This document shows, in pieces, positions 1 to 8,441 of a DNA stretch of 64,000 nucleotides. The stretch lies in NCBI GenBank assembly GCA_964609465.1, contig CAZSSQ010000001.1, positions 1 through 64,000 of the forward strand, given 5' to 3'. Each line of letters starts with the position of its first letter. The first letter of the stretch is position 1. The notes beneath the pieces are model-generated. The model ran no database searches. It had not been told where the DNA came from and saw only the letters and a program-made list of their open reading frames with translations. A program made the position numbers and the translations under genes. Source of the stretch: CAVSBT01 sp964609465 (GTDB taxonomy: Bacteria; Chloroflexota; Dehalococcoidia; DSTF01; JALHUB01).

Positions 1-307
1 TGAAGATGTAGGACTGGATGTTGTACATGGGGCCGAGGCGGGTCTGGTGGGGGTCGCGGGTGTCCAGGACCAGCGAGTCATAGTTGAAGCCGCGGTAGGT
101 GCCGCCCCGGCTGCCCACGGTGGTGAGGGCTGGCTGGCTGGCCGCCGCCGCTGTGGGTGAGGCGGCCGCTGGGCCCTCCTCACCGCCGCCGCAGCCCGTG
201 GCAGCGAGCCCGGCAGCGCCCGCGCCGGCGGCTACCGCCCCCGCCAGCAGGCGCCGGCGGCTGAGCCTCTGGGTCCGCAGTTTCGTCCAGTAGTTGGCCT
301 CTCTCAC
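1..307 (-). CDS. ABC peptide-type substrate-binding lipoprotein, N-terminal part
   Basis: Only the first 102 codons lie in the window; the gene runs off the left edge. It starts at a GTG (305-307) preceded by GGAAAGGAG. The N terminus carries a twin-arginine-like motif SRRRLLAG, a short hydrophobic stretch and a lipobox-like ATGC followed by Gly/Glu-rich residues and an Ala/Pro/Ser linker, so the product is probably exported folded or unfolded and lipid-anchored. The visible mature part (GTYRG...LDTRDPHQT) resembles the beginning of family 5 (DppA/OppA) solute-binding proteins. It follows the two permease genes in the same direction, 61 bases after dppC-like, so it is the binding component of that importer. 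The ligand cannot be told. Confidence 0.8.
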   Translation of the reverse strand, partial: MREANYWTKLRTQRLSRRRLLAGAVAAGAGAAGLAATGCGGGEEGPAAASPTAAAASQPALTTVGSRGGTYRGFNYDSLVLDTRDPHQTRLGPMYNIQSYIF

Positions 308-368
308 GGGACCGCCGTCTCCTTTCCCGCCGCATCCTCCATGTCCGGGCGCAGGCCTCTATGCTCCC

Positions 369-1313
369 TCATGCGCGCAGCCTGGGGTCCAGGATGTCCC
401 GGAGGGCGTCTCCAGCCAGGTTGAAGGCCAGCACCGCCAGTGTGATGGCCAGGCCGCTGAAGACCGCCTGCCAGGGTGACGTACGGATGAAGTTGCGGCC
501 CTCGTTGAGCATCTGGCCCCAGGAGATCCCCGGCGGGGCCAGGCCCAGGAAGGAGAGGCCAGCCTCAGCGATGATGACTGAGCCAAGGCCTATGGTGAAG
601 ACGACGATGATCGGGGCCGCCGTGTTGGGCAGGATGTGATGGATCATGGTGCGGAGGTCCGAGGCGCCCAGGACGCGCGCCGCCTCCACGTAAGGCATTT
701 CGCGCAGGCTCAGCACTGTCCCCCGCACGATGCGCGACACCTGGCTGATGCCCACGATGCCGAGAGCCAGGATCAGGTTGCGGATGTTGGCCTCCATGTA
801 GGTGGCGATGAGGATCAGGAGGAGAAGGGCGGGGAAGACCTGAAGGGCGTCCATGAGGCGCTGCAACAGCATGTCCACCCGGCCCCCGAAGTAGGCGGAC
901 ACGACCCCCACCAGAGTCCCTGTGGCTATCGAGATGGCCAGGGCGCCGACACCGATGCCCAGGGAGCGCCGGGCGCCCCAGATCACCCACGACCAGGTGT
1001 CGCGGCCCGAGCTGTCCGTTCCGAACCAGTGGACCGCGGAGGGCTCCGCTGTCCTGTCCAGCATGGTGGGGCCCAGCGCCTGCGGGTTGAAGACTCCGGG
1101 TTGGTAGTTGGGGTCGGGCCGCTGGAAGGTTTGCTGGGGGTCATAGCGGGCCAGCACCGGCGCTCCTACCGCCGCCACCACCAGCATGATGATGATCAGC
1201 AGCCCAAAGGTACCCAGGGGCTTGCGCAGCGCCAGCCGGCGGGCCGTCACCCACCAGGCTGCCCGGCGGGGGAGGACCCACTCCTGCTCGAATAGGGCTG
1301 CCTCTGTCGCCAC
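369..1313 (-). CDS. ABC transporter permease, DppC/OppC family
   Basis: 314-residue inner-membrane permease of a dipeptide/oligopeptide/nickel-type importer. It has an N-terminal membrane segment (about residues 32-52), the OppC_N-like periplasmic stretch with HWFGTDSSGRDTWS, then five further hydrophobic segments. The coupling loop with the EAA motif (EAARVLGASD, about residue 212 on) that contacts the ATPase is intact. The GTG start at 1311-1313 sits behind a strong GGAGGAGG site. It lies 21 bases downstream of the partner permease and upstream of the binding-protein gene, an ordinary operon layout. No ATPase gene is in view. Length is normal for the family. Confidence 0.93.
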   Translation of the reverse strand: MATEAALFEQEWVLPRRAAWWVTARRLALRKPLGTFGLLIIIMLVVAAVGAPVLARYDPQQTFQRPDPNYQPGVFNPQALGPTMLDRTAEPSAVHWFGTDSSGRDTWSWVIWGARRSLGIGVGALAISIATGTLVGVVSAYFGGRVDMLLQRLMDALQVFPALLLLILIATYMEANIRNLILALGIVGISQVSRIVRGTVLSLREMPYVEAARVLGASDLRTMIHHILPNTAAPIIVVFTIGLGSVIIAEAGLSFLGLAPPGISWGQMLNEGRNFIRTSPWQAVFSGLAITLAVLAFNLAGDALRDILDPRLRA

Positions 1314-1334
1314 GGTTCCTCCTCCGGGCCGTCG

Positions 1335-2294
1335 CTAGCGGTATCGAATGCGGGGGTCCAGCCAGGCGTAGCTGATGTCCACCACTATGTTGGTCATCAC
1401 CAGCACGATGCCCACCAACAGCACGATCCCCTGCACCATGGGCAGGTCGTTCTGCTTGAAGGAGATGACCACGAACTGGGCCACTCCCGGCAGGCCGAAC
1501 ATGCTCTCCAAGATGACGTTCCCCCCGAAGAGGGTGCCCACCAGGAGCCCGACAACGGTGAAGACCGGGATCAGGGCGTTCTTCATGGCGTGGCGGGCAA
1601 TGACGCCCCGCTCGCGCAGGCCCTTGGCCCAGGCGGTGCGGACGTAGTCCTGGCGCAACACCTCTAAGAGCTGCGAGCGTAGCAGGCGCATGATGACGGC
1701 CCCCATAGCGAAGCCACCCGCCAGGGCGGGCACGGCCATCGCCTGGAGGTTCAGGCTGGGGTTCTCGAAGAAATTGCGGTAGGTAGTGGTGGGCGGGCCC
1801 CACCCAAACCAATTGAAGCCCAACAGGAGCATGAGCGTAGCCATGTAGAAGGAGGGTATCGCCAGCCCCAGGACGGCGAAAAAGCGCAGTATGTAGTCCA
1901 GCCAGGTGTCCTGCCGGACGGCCGAGATGACGCCTATGGGGATGCTGATGACGAGGCCGACGAGGATCTGGAGAATCCCCAGCTCGACGGAGGTGCCGAG
2001 CCGGTTCTTGAGTTCCAACACGATCGGCTTCTGGCTGACAAGGGAGGTGCCGAAATCGCCCCGGGCGGTGTCGAGCAGGTAACGGCCGTACTGCTCAATG
2101 AGCGGCTTGTCGGTGCCCAGCTCCTGGCGGATGTTGGCCACCGCCTGTTCGAACTCCATCCCCCCGATGAAGCCCTGAGCAGCGCGCTGCTCGGCAAAGT
2201 CGGTCCGGAAATGGCTGATCAGAAAGACAACGGTGACGACAAGAAAGACGACGGGGATGTTGAGCAGGATGCGCTTGGCGATGTACTGCTGCAC
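1335..2294 (-). CDS. ABC transporter permease, DppB/OppB family
   Basis: 319-residue permease that pairs with the DppC-like protein downstream to form the membrane channel of a peptide-type importer. The N-terminal helix (residues about 8-28) is followed by a periplasmic region, the conserved core with GDFGTSLVSQKPI, and the EAA-like loop VRTAWAKGLRERG near residue 240. Starts at a GTG. It is the first gene of a three-gene run on the minus strand and has a plausible promoter about 160 bases upstream (2455-2483). Substrate unknown; such systems carry peptides, nickel chelates or sugars. Confidence 0.93.
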   Translation of the reverse strand: MQQYIAKRILLNIPVVFLVVTVVFLISHFRTDFAEQRAAQGFIGGMEFEQAVANIRQELGTDKPLIEQYGRYLLDTARGDFGTSLVSQKPIVLELKNRLGTSVELGILQILVGLVISIPIGVISAVRQDTWLDYILRFFAVLGLAIPSFYMATLMLLLGFNWFGWGPPTTTYRNFFENPSLNLQAMAVPALAGGFAMGAVIMRLLRSQLLEVLRQDYVRTAWAKGLRERGVIARHAMKNALIPVFTVVGLLVGTLFGGNVILESMFGLPGVAQFVVISFKQNDLPMVQGIVLLVGIVLVMTNIVVDISYAWLDPRIRYR

Positions 2295-2454
2295 GAGGCC
2301 ACCCTTCTCTGGGGTGGGGGAAGCCTTTCCCTCGAACGGCGCCCCGGGGCTACCCGTGTACCAGTGCTGACGGTGGAAGCAATCCCTGTCCTAACTCGCC
2401 TGACCGTTGGCGGTGTCTGGCCGGCGATCCCCCGCAGACGTGGTTGGCGACGCA

Positions 2455-2483
2455 ATTATGGCTAGGCGCTCGCAGAAACGCAA
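2455..2483 (-). promoter_or_regulatory. Candidate sigma-70-type promoter for the peptide importer
   Basis: Read on the minus strand: TTGCGT, a 17-base spacer, then CATAAT. It lies in the 275-base gene-free stretch before the DppB-like gene, leaving an untranslated leader of about 150 bases. Match to consensus is moderate; no experimental support. Confidence 0.35.
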
Positions 2484-2569
2484 TACCGTTCGGCCTCAGG
2501 AAGGCCGCTTCTCGGGCAGTCCGGCCCCCTGTCTGCCGGTGACCGGTCGGCCCCAGCGTCCAGCCCCTC

Positions 2570-3487
2570 TCAATCGTGGATTTCGACGCGGGTGCCGGGC
2601 TGGGCGAAGAGCCAGAAGTACTGCGCATCGTGGAGGCGGAGGCCGACGCAGCCGTGGCTGGTGGGTGCGGAGCCGAATACGGAGTCCGCCCGCCAGTAGT
2701 TCAGGTGGAGAGCGTCACCCTGGCGGTCGAAGTACTGGGTGAAGAGCACCCTCTCAACGTCGTAGCGGGCCTGTGAGGGGTCGTAACCCGCCTGCGAGGC
2801 GGTCATCCGCTCCAGCACGATGCGCCCGTCGGGCTCGATGTAGTGCGTGCCGGGGGGTGTCTCGAAGCCCGGTGCGCCGGTGGTGGCTGCCGCCACGTGC
2901 ACCACTTGCTCCCCCACCATGGCCCGCACCGTCTGCTCCGAAAGGCTTACGTCGATCCACTTCTCCTCCCCTCCGAAGTCGAGGAGGGGTGAAGACTCTC
3001 CCTCCAGGAGCTGGAAGACGAAGACCCCGTAGACGTAGCTGCCGTCCTCCAGTTGGAGCCATTCGCTGGCCCAGGGAGGGCTCGCGGAGACCCACGTCTG
3101 TTCTCCCACCAGCCAGTTCTCGCCCTGCACGGCGGCCGCGATGCGCACCGGCTCCTGGTCCGGCAGGGTCCCTATCGGGATGTTGCGGGTCGAGGGCTCC
3201 GGCCGGGTCCGCACTTCGCCCCCGACGACGATGGCGCTGCCAGCCTGGAGTTGCGGGACCGGCGTCGGAGACGGCTCGGGCGTGAGGGTCGGGGGCACGG
3301 GCGTTGGTATCTGGGTTGGGACCAGTGTCGGCGTCGGGGTGGGTTCCGCGGGCCCCAGGTAGCACGCCTGCCCCAGGCCCAGGTTCAGGGCGAGAGTGGC
3401 CAGGAGCAGGGCGAGCCCCAGCGCGTGACGAAAGCGACGTCTTCCCCGGCGGCCTGCGTCGTAGCTCTGGTTGTTCTGAAGGCGCAT
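2570..3487 (-). CDS. L,D-transpeptidase (YkuD) with SH3-like domain
   Basis: 305-residue exported cell-wall enzyme that would form 3-3 peptidoglycan cross-links. A hydrophobic N-terminal segment (about 23-42) ends in LGQAC, a possible lipobox. A Thr/Pro-rich linker (about 50-78) leads to an SH3b-like region (about 80-150) and the YkuD domain at the C terminus. The catalytic signature SHGC is at residues 277-280 with His278 and Cys280 in place, preceded by a His (HLNYW) some 20 residues upstream as in the family. AGGAG lies 8 bases before the ATG. It stands alone between the importer and a glycosidase gene. The domain is direct evidence of a peptidoglycan wall. Confidence 0.9.
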   Translation of the reverse strand: MRLQNNQSYDAGRRGRRRFRHALGLALLLATLALNLGLGQACYLGPAEPTPTPTLVPTQIPTPVPPTLTPEPSPTPVPQLQAGSAIVVGGEVRTRPEPSTRNIPIGTLPDQEPVRIAAAVQGENWLVGEQTWVSASPPWASEWLQLEDGSYVYGVFVFQLLEGESSPLLDFGGEEKWIDVSLSEQTVRAMVGEQVVHVAAATTGAPGFETPPGTHYIEPDGRIVLERMTASQAGYDPSQARYDVERVLFTQYFDRQGDALHLNYWRADSVFGSAPTSHGCVGLRLHDAQYFWLFAQPGTRVEIHD

Positions 3488-3510
3488 TACGGCTCCTGGT
3501 GCTGGGCCCC

Positions 3511-3516
3511 ATTGTA
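3511..3516 (-). promoter_or_regulatory. Candidate -10 box for the L,D-transpeptidase gene
   Basis: TACAAT on the minus strand, 24-29 bases before the ATG at 3487. No good -35 hexamer at normal spacing, so this is weak and would give a very short leader. Confidence 0.25.
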
Positions 3517-3568
3517 CCGCGGACGCTCACTGCGGACAGCGGGCGGCATTGACAAGCGGGGGAATCTA

Positions 3569-4978
3569 CTAGGACCGCACCAACTCGTCCATCATCTGGC
3601 GGTAGATCTCCAGGGTGGCCAAACGGCGTCGCCAGGCCAGGCGCTTCTGCTCGCGGGGGGCGCCGCTCAGCTCCACGGCTCGCGATGAATTGAGGGCTGC
3701 CTGGCCCTGCTCCACGAGACCCCGAAAGACCATGTTCACGTCCCAGTGAGGGCGGTGGCTGGCCCACCAGAACTGGCAGCTATGGAGGGCGGTATCGAGG
3801 ATGTTCCTGGCGATGCCCGTGTGCCACTGGCTCGGCGGGCTATCGGCGCACTGCTCGGCCTGCTGCTGCAGCTCGATGCAGAGGGTGAGGTGCTCCCAGA
3901 GGAGGCCGTGGATGTGGTTGCCGGGGTCGTTCCATAGCGGGTAGGGCACGCCGCGGGCCAGGTCATCGGCGGTGGTGCTCCAGGAGCTGGCCAGGGGCCA
4001 GCAGCCCTCCAGGTGAGGAAAGCGATCGACTATCTCGCTCACCGTGGCAAGCCGAATGAGCGACGCCTCGTCTTCGCGGTGACGCTCCATGCCCAGAAGG
4101 TGGTGCGGAAGCGGGTACTGTCGCCCCTCGCCATTGCCGTCCGACGGCCGCACGACGCGGACGGGGCGTGCTTCGTCCACTGCGCTGCCAACATAGCCTG
4201 CGGTGACAAGCCTCTGGCTGGCGCCTTCCTGCCGGGCTGAGACGCCGGTCACCTCCGGACGCAAGGCTCTATAGACCTCGCCTAGGAAGGCCTCCACCCA
4301 GCCAGCTATGTGATGGCCGTAGGTTTCGGCGTCCATGGCCGTCACGACGTAGACGTCGCCGCGGCGGTGGCGACCAAGGTTGCGGAGTCTGTCCAGGAAC
4401 GCGTGGGCGTCCAGCGTCTGGAAGGAGATGCCGTTGCTCAGGATGTCGTCGCGGAAGATGAAGTTGATGGGCGCGTCCAGGGGGTTGCCTCTCTGCACCA
4501 CGTCCGTTGGCCACTGCCCGTGGCAGGCGATGCCGCTGAGTATCACCCAGTCGTGTCCGAAATCGACCATGGGTGCCAGGATGCGGTCGCTGTAGCACAG
4601 CTCGGGCGGGAAGAAGCCTCGAGGGGCGTAGGTGTGTCCCAGGTAGTGCCGGTTGGTGTTGTAGTTGGAGCGGATCTGACGGCGTATCTCTTCCTCCGGG
4701 AGGAGGGGAAGGATGGGGTGATACTTGGCGGAGCCGGTGAACTCCACCTGCCCGCGCTCGGCCAGCCAGGCCAGCCCCTCCACCACGTCCTGGTGGGCGT
4801 TGTCGATGAGCATCTCGGTGAGCACACCGCTGATGTTCACCGTCACCCGAGCGTGGGGATTATCGGCGAGGAGCTGGATCAGAGGGCGGTAAGACTCGCA
4901 GGCTATCTGGCGAAGGACATACGGAAGCTGGATAGGAGGTTGATAGAAGTGCAGCAGCAGGGCCCAGTGGGTCGTCAA
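3569..4978 (-). CDS. Glycoside hydrolase family 57 protein
   Basis: 469-residue enzyme of the GH57 alpha-glucan family (amylases, 4-alpha-glucanotransferases, branching enzymes). It opens with LLLHFYQPP, the usual strand-1 His motif. The nucleophile is predicted to be Glu126 in FFPPELCYS and the acid/base Asp216 in MDAETYGHH; this spacing is nearly that of the Thermococcus litoralis enzyme (Glu123, Asp214). The C-terminal half is helical. No signal peptide, so probably cytoplasmic and acting on storage glucan or maltodextrins. Start is a TTG behind GGAGAGG. It is in its own transcription unit, 80 bases past the L,D-transpeptidase start. The exact activity cannot be assigned from sequence. Confidence 0.87.
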   Translation of the reverse strand: MTTHWALLLHFYQPPIQLPYVLRQIACESYRPLIQLLADNPHARVTVNISGVLTEMLIDNAHQDVVEGLAWLAERGQVEFTGSAKYHPILPLLPEEEIRRQIRSNYNTNRHYLGHTYAPRGFFPPELCYSDRILAPMVDFGHDWVILSGIACHGQWPTDVVQRGNPLDAPINFIFRDDILSNGISFQTLDAHAFLDRLRNLGRHRRGDVYVVTAMDAETYGHHIAGWVEAFLGEVYRALRPEVTGVSARQEGASQRLVTAGYVGSAVDEARPVRVVRPSDGNGEGRQYPLPHHLLGMERHREDEASLIRLATVSEIVDRFPHLEGCWPLASSWSTTADDLARGVPYPLWNDPGNHIHGLLWEHLTLCIELQQQAEQCADSPPSQWHTGIARNILDTALHSCQFWWASHRPHWDVNMVFRGLVEQGQAALNSSRAVELSGAPREQKRLAWRRRLATLEIYRQMMDELVRS

Positions 4979-5015
4979 CCTCTCCGGTCCCGTGAGACAT
5001 CACGAAGCCCCGCCA

Positions 5016-5034
5016 CCGCCCGCAAAACGGGCGG
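5016..5034 (-). terminator. Hairpin downstream of mobA
   Basis: CCGCCCG, loop CAAAA, CGGGCGG: a perfect 7-bp GC stem in the 134-base gap after mobA and before the GH57 gene. There is no U-run on either strand, so it may be a weak or factor-assisted terminator. Confidence 0.4.
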
Positions 5035-5112
5035 GTCACCCTATAGAACGCGCCAGCCGCGTAAATGGTTAACCAAAGCCACCAAACCGAGTTCGCGCCC
5101 TGAGCCCCTTCG

Positions 5113-5745
5113 TCATTCCCCTGTTGGTGGCATCGTGCCCTCGAGTACGGGCAGGATGCGGGCCAGGTCTGACGGATAGTTGACGTTCCAGAAGCTGCGC
5201 CCCTCAGCGTCCAGGCGCTGCAACTCGTCGTGGCTCACGTAGAGGACGCGTACGTCCGGTAGGAAGTCCACAAACCGCCTCTTGCCCCCCTCCAGGGCCT
5301 TCTCGATCGCGGAGAGGCAGGTGCGACGGTAGAAGGCATGCAGGGGCTCCTCCTTGCCCTCCCAGAGGGGCATCACTACGTCCACGTCCCGGTCCAGGAG
5401 GCCCCACAGGTGGCGAAGCAGCGGCCCGCTCAGGAGAGGCATGTCGCAGCCCAGGGCCAGGGCGACAGGCTGAGAGCACACCAGCAGGCCACTGTAGAGG
5501 CCGGCCAGGGCGCCGCCTTCGCGCACGTCCGCCACGTGGCGCAGCGGCGTCTCCGAACTCACCGGAGGGGGGGACATCCCCGGCGCTCCGACGACAACGA
5601 TCTCGCTGGCGATGGGGCTTACGGCGTCGACGACGTGCTGGAGGAGGGAGTGGCCGGCGACGATCTCCGCCGACTTGTCGCGCCCGAAGCGGACGCTGCG
5701 CCCGCCGGCCAGGATGATGGCCGAAAAGGGGTCTTCAGGAGCCAA
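5113..5745 (-). CDS. mobA: Molybdenum cofactor guanylyltransferase
   Basis: 210-residue nucleotidyltransferase that joins GTP to molybdopterin to make the MGD form of the cofactor. The N-terminal signature LAGGRSVRFGRDK is at about residues 12-24 and the metal-binding Asp in LGCDMPLL near residue 98. The start is a TTG (5743-5745) with GGAGG 8 bases upstream. Length is normal. No other molybdopterin genes or molybdoenzymes are in the window, so its clients lie elsewhere. The neighbour upstream, iorB, is about 100 bases away and may share transcription. Confidence 0.92.
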   Translation of the reverse strand: MAPEDPFSAIILAGGRSVRFGRDKSAEIVAGHSLLQHVVDAVSPIASEIVVVGAPGMSPPPVSSETPLRHVADVREGGALAGLYSGLLVCSQPVALALGCDMPLLSGPLLRHLWGLLDRDVDVVMPLWEGKEEPLHAFYRRTCLSAIEKALEGGKRRFVDFLPDVRVLYVSHDELQRLDAEGRSFWNVNYPSDLARILPVLEGTMPPTGE

Positions 5746-5846
5746 CTCTCGACCCTCCGTCTGTCCGGCCGTGGCCTATGTGGTTGTCAGGTAGCTGGCT
5801 GAGGGATCGCAGACGCCGGCCTGGCACGGCACCCCACCAACCGGAC

Positions 5847-6470
5847 TTACACTGGCTCGCCGGCCGCCGACACCTCACGGATGCCCCTTCGGAAGGCCTT
5901 GAGGTTCAGGTCCAGCTTGTCGGCCGGCAGGCTTTGCCGAAGCTCGGCCTCGAACGCGTCGAGCCCCACCGGCAGGGCGCCGCTGCCCACCAGGGCCCCC
6001 AGCATGACGATGTTGGTGAAGATGCCGGCCCCCAGGCCGAGCGCGATGTCCGTAGCATCAAGGAGCCAGGCACGGCTCGATAGCTGCTCCAGCGTCCTGA
6101 TCACCTGCTCTCGCCCCGGGTACTCAGCGGCGCCCGTGGTTACGGCCAGCGGATGGACAGGCCGGGAGTTGGCGATGACAGTGACCTCCGGGTTGCCGTA
6201 CTGGGCCAGCACCCGCAGGGTCTCCAGCGGCTCCAGGCCGAGGATGACGTGCGCCGCGCCCTCCGGGATGAGGGGGCCGTACTGGGCATCGCGCGAGATG
6301 CGCAGATGGCTCATGACGGCGCCGCCCCTCTGAGAGGCCCCGTAGGTCTCCCCGATGGTGACGTGGTAGCCTACCCTCACCAGGGCCCGGCCGATGAGCT
6401 GGGCAATGAGCACGTTGCCCTGGCCGCCCACCCCCGTGACAATGACGTTCAGCGGGTCGTTCCCTTCCAT
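5847..6470 (-). CDS. iorB: Indolepyruvate:ferredoxin oxidoreductase, beta (gamma-domain) subunit
   Basis: 207-residue small subunit of a 2-oxoacid:ferredoxin oxidoreductase. The characteristic GVGGQG lies at residues 13-18 at the start of the pyruvate ferredoxin oxidoreductase gamma domain. It follows iorA with a 2-base gap and is surely co-translated with it. With IorA it would oxidise aryl pyruvates (from Trp, Phe, Tyr) to aryl-acetyl-CoA and reduce ferredoxin, an oxygen-sensitive reaction typical of anaerobes and archaea. The substrate assignment rests on family similarity only. Confidence 0.9.
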   Translation of the reverse strand: MEGNDPLNVIVTGVGGQGNVLIAQLIGRALVRVGYHVTIGETYGASQRGGAVMSHLRISRDAQYGPLIPEGAAHVILGLEPLETLRVLAQYGNPEVTVIANSRPVHPLAVTTGAAEYPGREQVIRTLEQLSSRAWLLDATDIALGLGAGIFTNIVMLGALVGSGALPVGLDAFEAELRQSLPADKLDLNLKAFRRGIREVSAAGEPV

Positions 6471-6472
6471 AG

Positions 6473-8389
6473 TCAGACTGCCTCCCGGATGATGGCTGAG
6501 GCGGGACAGATGTCGGCGCAGACGCCGCAGCCGCTACAGACCACCTCGTCGATCCTGGCCACGCCGGCGGCGCTGTCCCAGGCCAGTCCAGGGCACTGGA
6601 AGACGCGCGTGCAGAGGCGGTTGCAGCCGCAGCTCTCGCCTAGGCACCTCTCGCTGTCCACGCGCATCCGGTAGGCCGCTTTCTCCTGCCGGCCCCGAAC
6701 CAAGGCGCACATCCTCCTCGATATCAGCACGCGCACGCCGCCTTCGTCCGCCATCAGGTCCAGCAGCTTCTCAGTGGTGCCCTTAAGGTCGAAGGGGTCC
6801 GTGACCTCCACCCGCACCCCCAGCGCGCGGCAGACCGCTTCGATGTCCACAGCGGCCGTCGGCTCGCCCATGGCGTTGGTTCCCGTGCCTGGGTGAGGCT
6901 GGAAGCCGGTCATGGCGGTGGCACTGTTATCGAGGATGAGCATGGTGAAGTTGGAGCGGTTATAGACGCCGTTGATGAGGGCGGGGATGGCGGCGTGGAA
7001 GAAGGTCGAGTCGCCGCAGACGGCCAGCACGGGCTGCTTGAAGCCCATGGCCCCCAGCTTGCCGAAACCGGAGGCGAGGCCGGTGCCTGACCCCATGGCC
7101 TGCACCGTCTTCAACTGGAAGTAGCCCGCCGGCCCGATGGCCATGGTGTAGCAGCCGATGTCCCCGGTGACGAAGCCGCCCCGCCCGTCCAGCTTGAGGG
7201 CGTTCTTCACCGACCAGAAGGTGGCCCGGTGGGGACAGCCGGCGCAGAAGCTCACCACCCTGGCGTGAGTGACCAGCCCGGTCAGCGCCTGGGCCTTCTC
7301 CACATACTCGCTTGGCCGTGCCGGCTTTTCGATGCCGAGGACGGAGGCCAGCGTCTGGAGCACCAGGTCCGGGTTGATCTCGCCGAAGGACGGAAGGTGC
7401 CCGCTGCCCTTCCCGTAGAACGTGAGCGGGCCGACGGCCGAGAGATTCGCGCCTACCAGCTCCTTCAGGTTGTTCTCGAGGAAGGCGTCTACCTCCTCCA
7501 CTACCAGCACCTTTTCCGTCTGCGCCAGGCGCTCGAGGACGAGCTTCTCGGGCAGAGGCCAGGTGGTGCCAAGCTTGAGGATACCCACCGAATCCTCCCG
7601 CTCCAGGGCCTTGACCGCCTCGAGTGAGTAGAACCAGCCGCTGCCGCTGGTGACCACCAGCAGGTCCGGCTTGTCGGGGCCTGTATACCAGTTGAAGCGT
7701 GAGGACTCGAAGAGCTCCTTGGCCTTGGCCAGCTTCTGGTGCAGCAGGTTGTGCTTGAGGGGCGCCGGGAGGGTGGCGAACTGGACGGGGGAGGTCGGCG
7801 CGAAGCGACCGGCCTGGCCGGGCGGCGCAGGCTCCCCCAGACGCACGTCGCCGCGGGCGTGGGAGACGCGGGTGACGCCCCTCACCAGGCAGGCCGACTT
7901 CAGTTCCTCGGATAGCTCGAAGGCCCAGCGGGTCATGTCCTTGGCTTCCTGAAAGGTGGCGGGCTCCAGGAGGGGCAGGTCAGCCCACTTGGCGATGGGG
8001 CGGCTGTCCTGCTCGTTGGTGCTGGAGTGGGCCGAGGGGTCATCGCAGATGACCACCACCAGGCCGGCGATGGTGCCCGTCAGGTTCAGGGTCATCAGGA
8101 AGTCGGAGGCCACGTTGATGCCGTTCTGCTTCATGGCCACGATGGCCCGTACCCCGGTGAAGGAAGCGGCGGCCGCCGCCTCCAGGGCCACCTTCTCGTT
8201 CACCGACCACTCGGCGTAGATGCCGGCCTCTTTGGCGGCCTCGGCGAGGCTGCCGACGATCTCCGACGAGGGCGTGCCGGGGTAGGCGCTGGCGAACCCG
8301 ACCCCCGCCTCCAGCGCCCCCCGGGCGATGGCCTCGTTGCCCATGAGGAGCTGGTCGGTTCCCGGCGCGTACGTTGCGATGGTCGCCAT
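6473..8389 (-). CDS. iorA: Indolepyruvate:ferredoxin oxidoreductase, alpha subunit
   Basis: 638-residue large subunit. Order of parts: pyrimidine-binding domain with the NEKVALEAAAAASFTG stretch (residues about 64-79), a central transketolase-C-like domain, the ThDP-binding domain (GDSTFFH then LDNSATAMTG, about residues 465-500), and a C-terminal 2[4Fe-4S] ferredoxin-like domain. The second cluster motif CSGCGVCADICP is canonical; the first is atypical (C-x4-C-x-C-x3-C), so its ligands need care. It sits 52 bases after the FrhB-like gene and overlaps none. The operon context with a LarA-like racemase suggests flow from 2-hydroxy acids to 2-oxo acids to acyl-CoA. Confidence 0.92.
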   Translation of the reverse strand: MATIATYAPGTDQLLMGNEAIARGALEAGVGFASAYPGTPSSEIVGSLAEAAKEAGIYAEWSVNEKVALEAAAAASFTGVRAIVAMKQNGINVASDFLMTLNLTGTIAGLVVVICDDPSAHSSTNEQDSRPIAKWADLPLLEPATFQEAKDMTRWAFELSEELKSACLVRGVTRVSHARGDVRLGEPAPPGQAGRFAPTSPVQFATLPAPLKHNLLHQKLAKAKELFESSRFNWYTGPDKPDLLVVTSGSGWFYSLEAVKALEREDSVGILKLGTTWPLPEKLVLERLAQTEKVLVVEEVDAFLENNLKELVGANLSAVGPLTFYGKGSGHLPSFGEINPDLVLQTLASVLGIEKPARPSEYVEKAQALTGLVTHARVVSFCAGCPHRATFWSVKNALKLDGRGGFVTGDIGCYTMAIGPAGYFQLKTVQAMGSGTGLASGFGKLGAMGFKQPVLAVCGDSTFFHAAIPALINGVYNRSNFTMLILDNSATAMTGFQPHPGTGTNAMGEPTAAVDIEAVCRALGVRVEVTDPFDLKGTTEKLLDLMADEGGVRVLISRRMCALVRGRQEKAAYRMRVDSERCLGESCGCNRLCTRVFQCPGLAWDSAAGVARIDEVVCSGCGVCADICPASAIIREAV

Positions 8390-8441
8390 CCTTCAGACTC
8401 CCTTCCCGGTCAGCTCGGCGCGCTCGTGGTGTGGGTTAAGC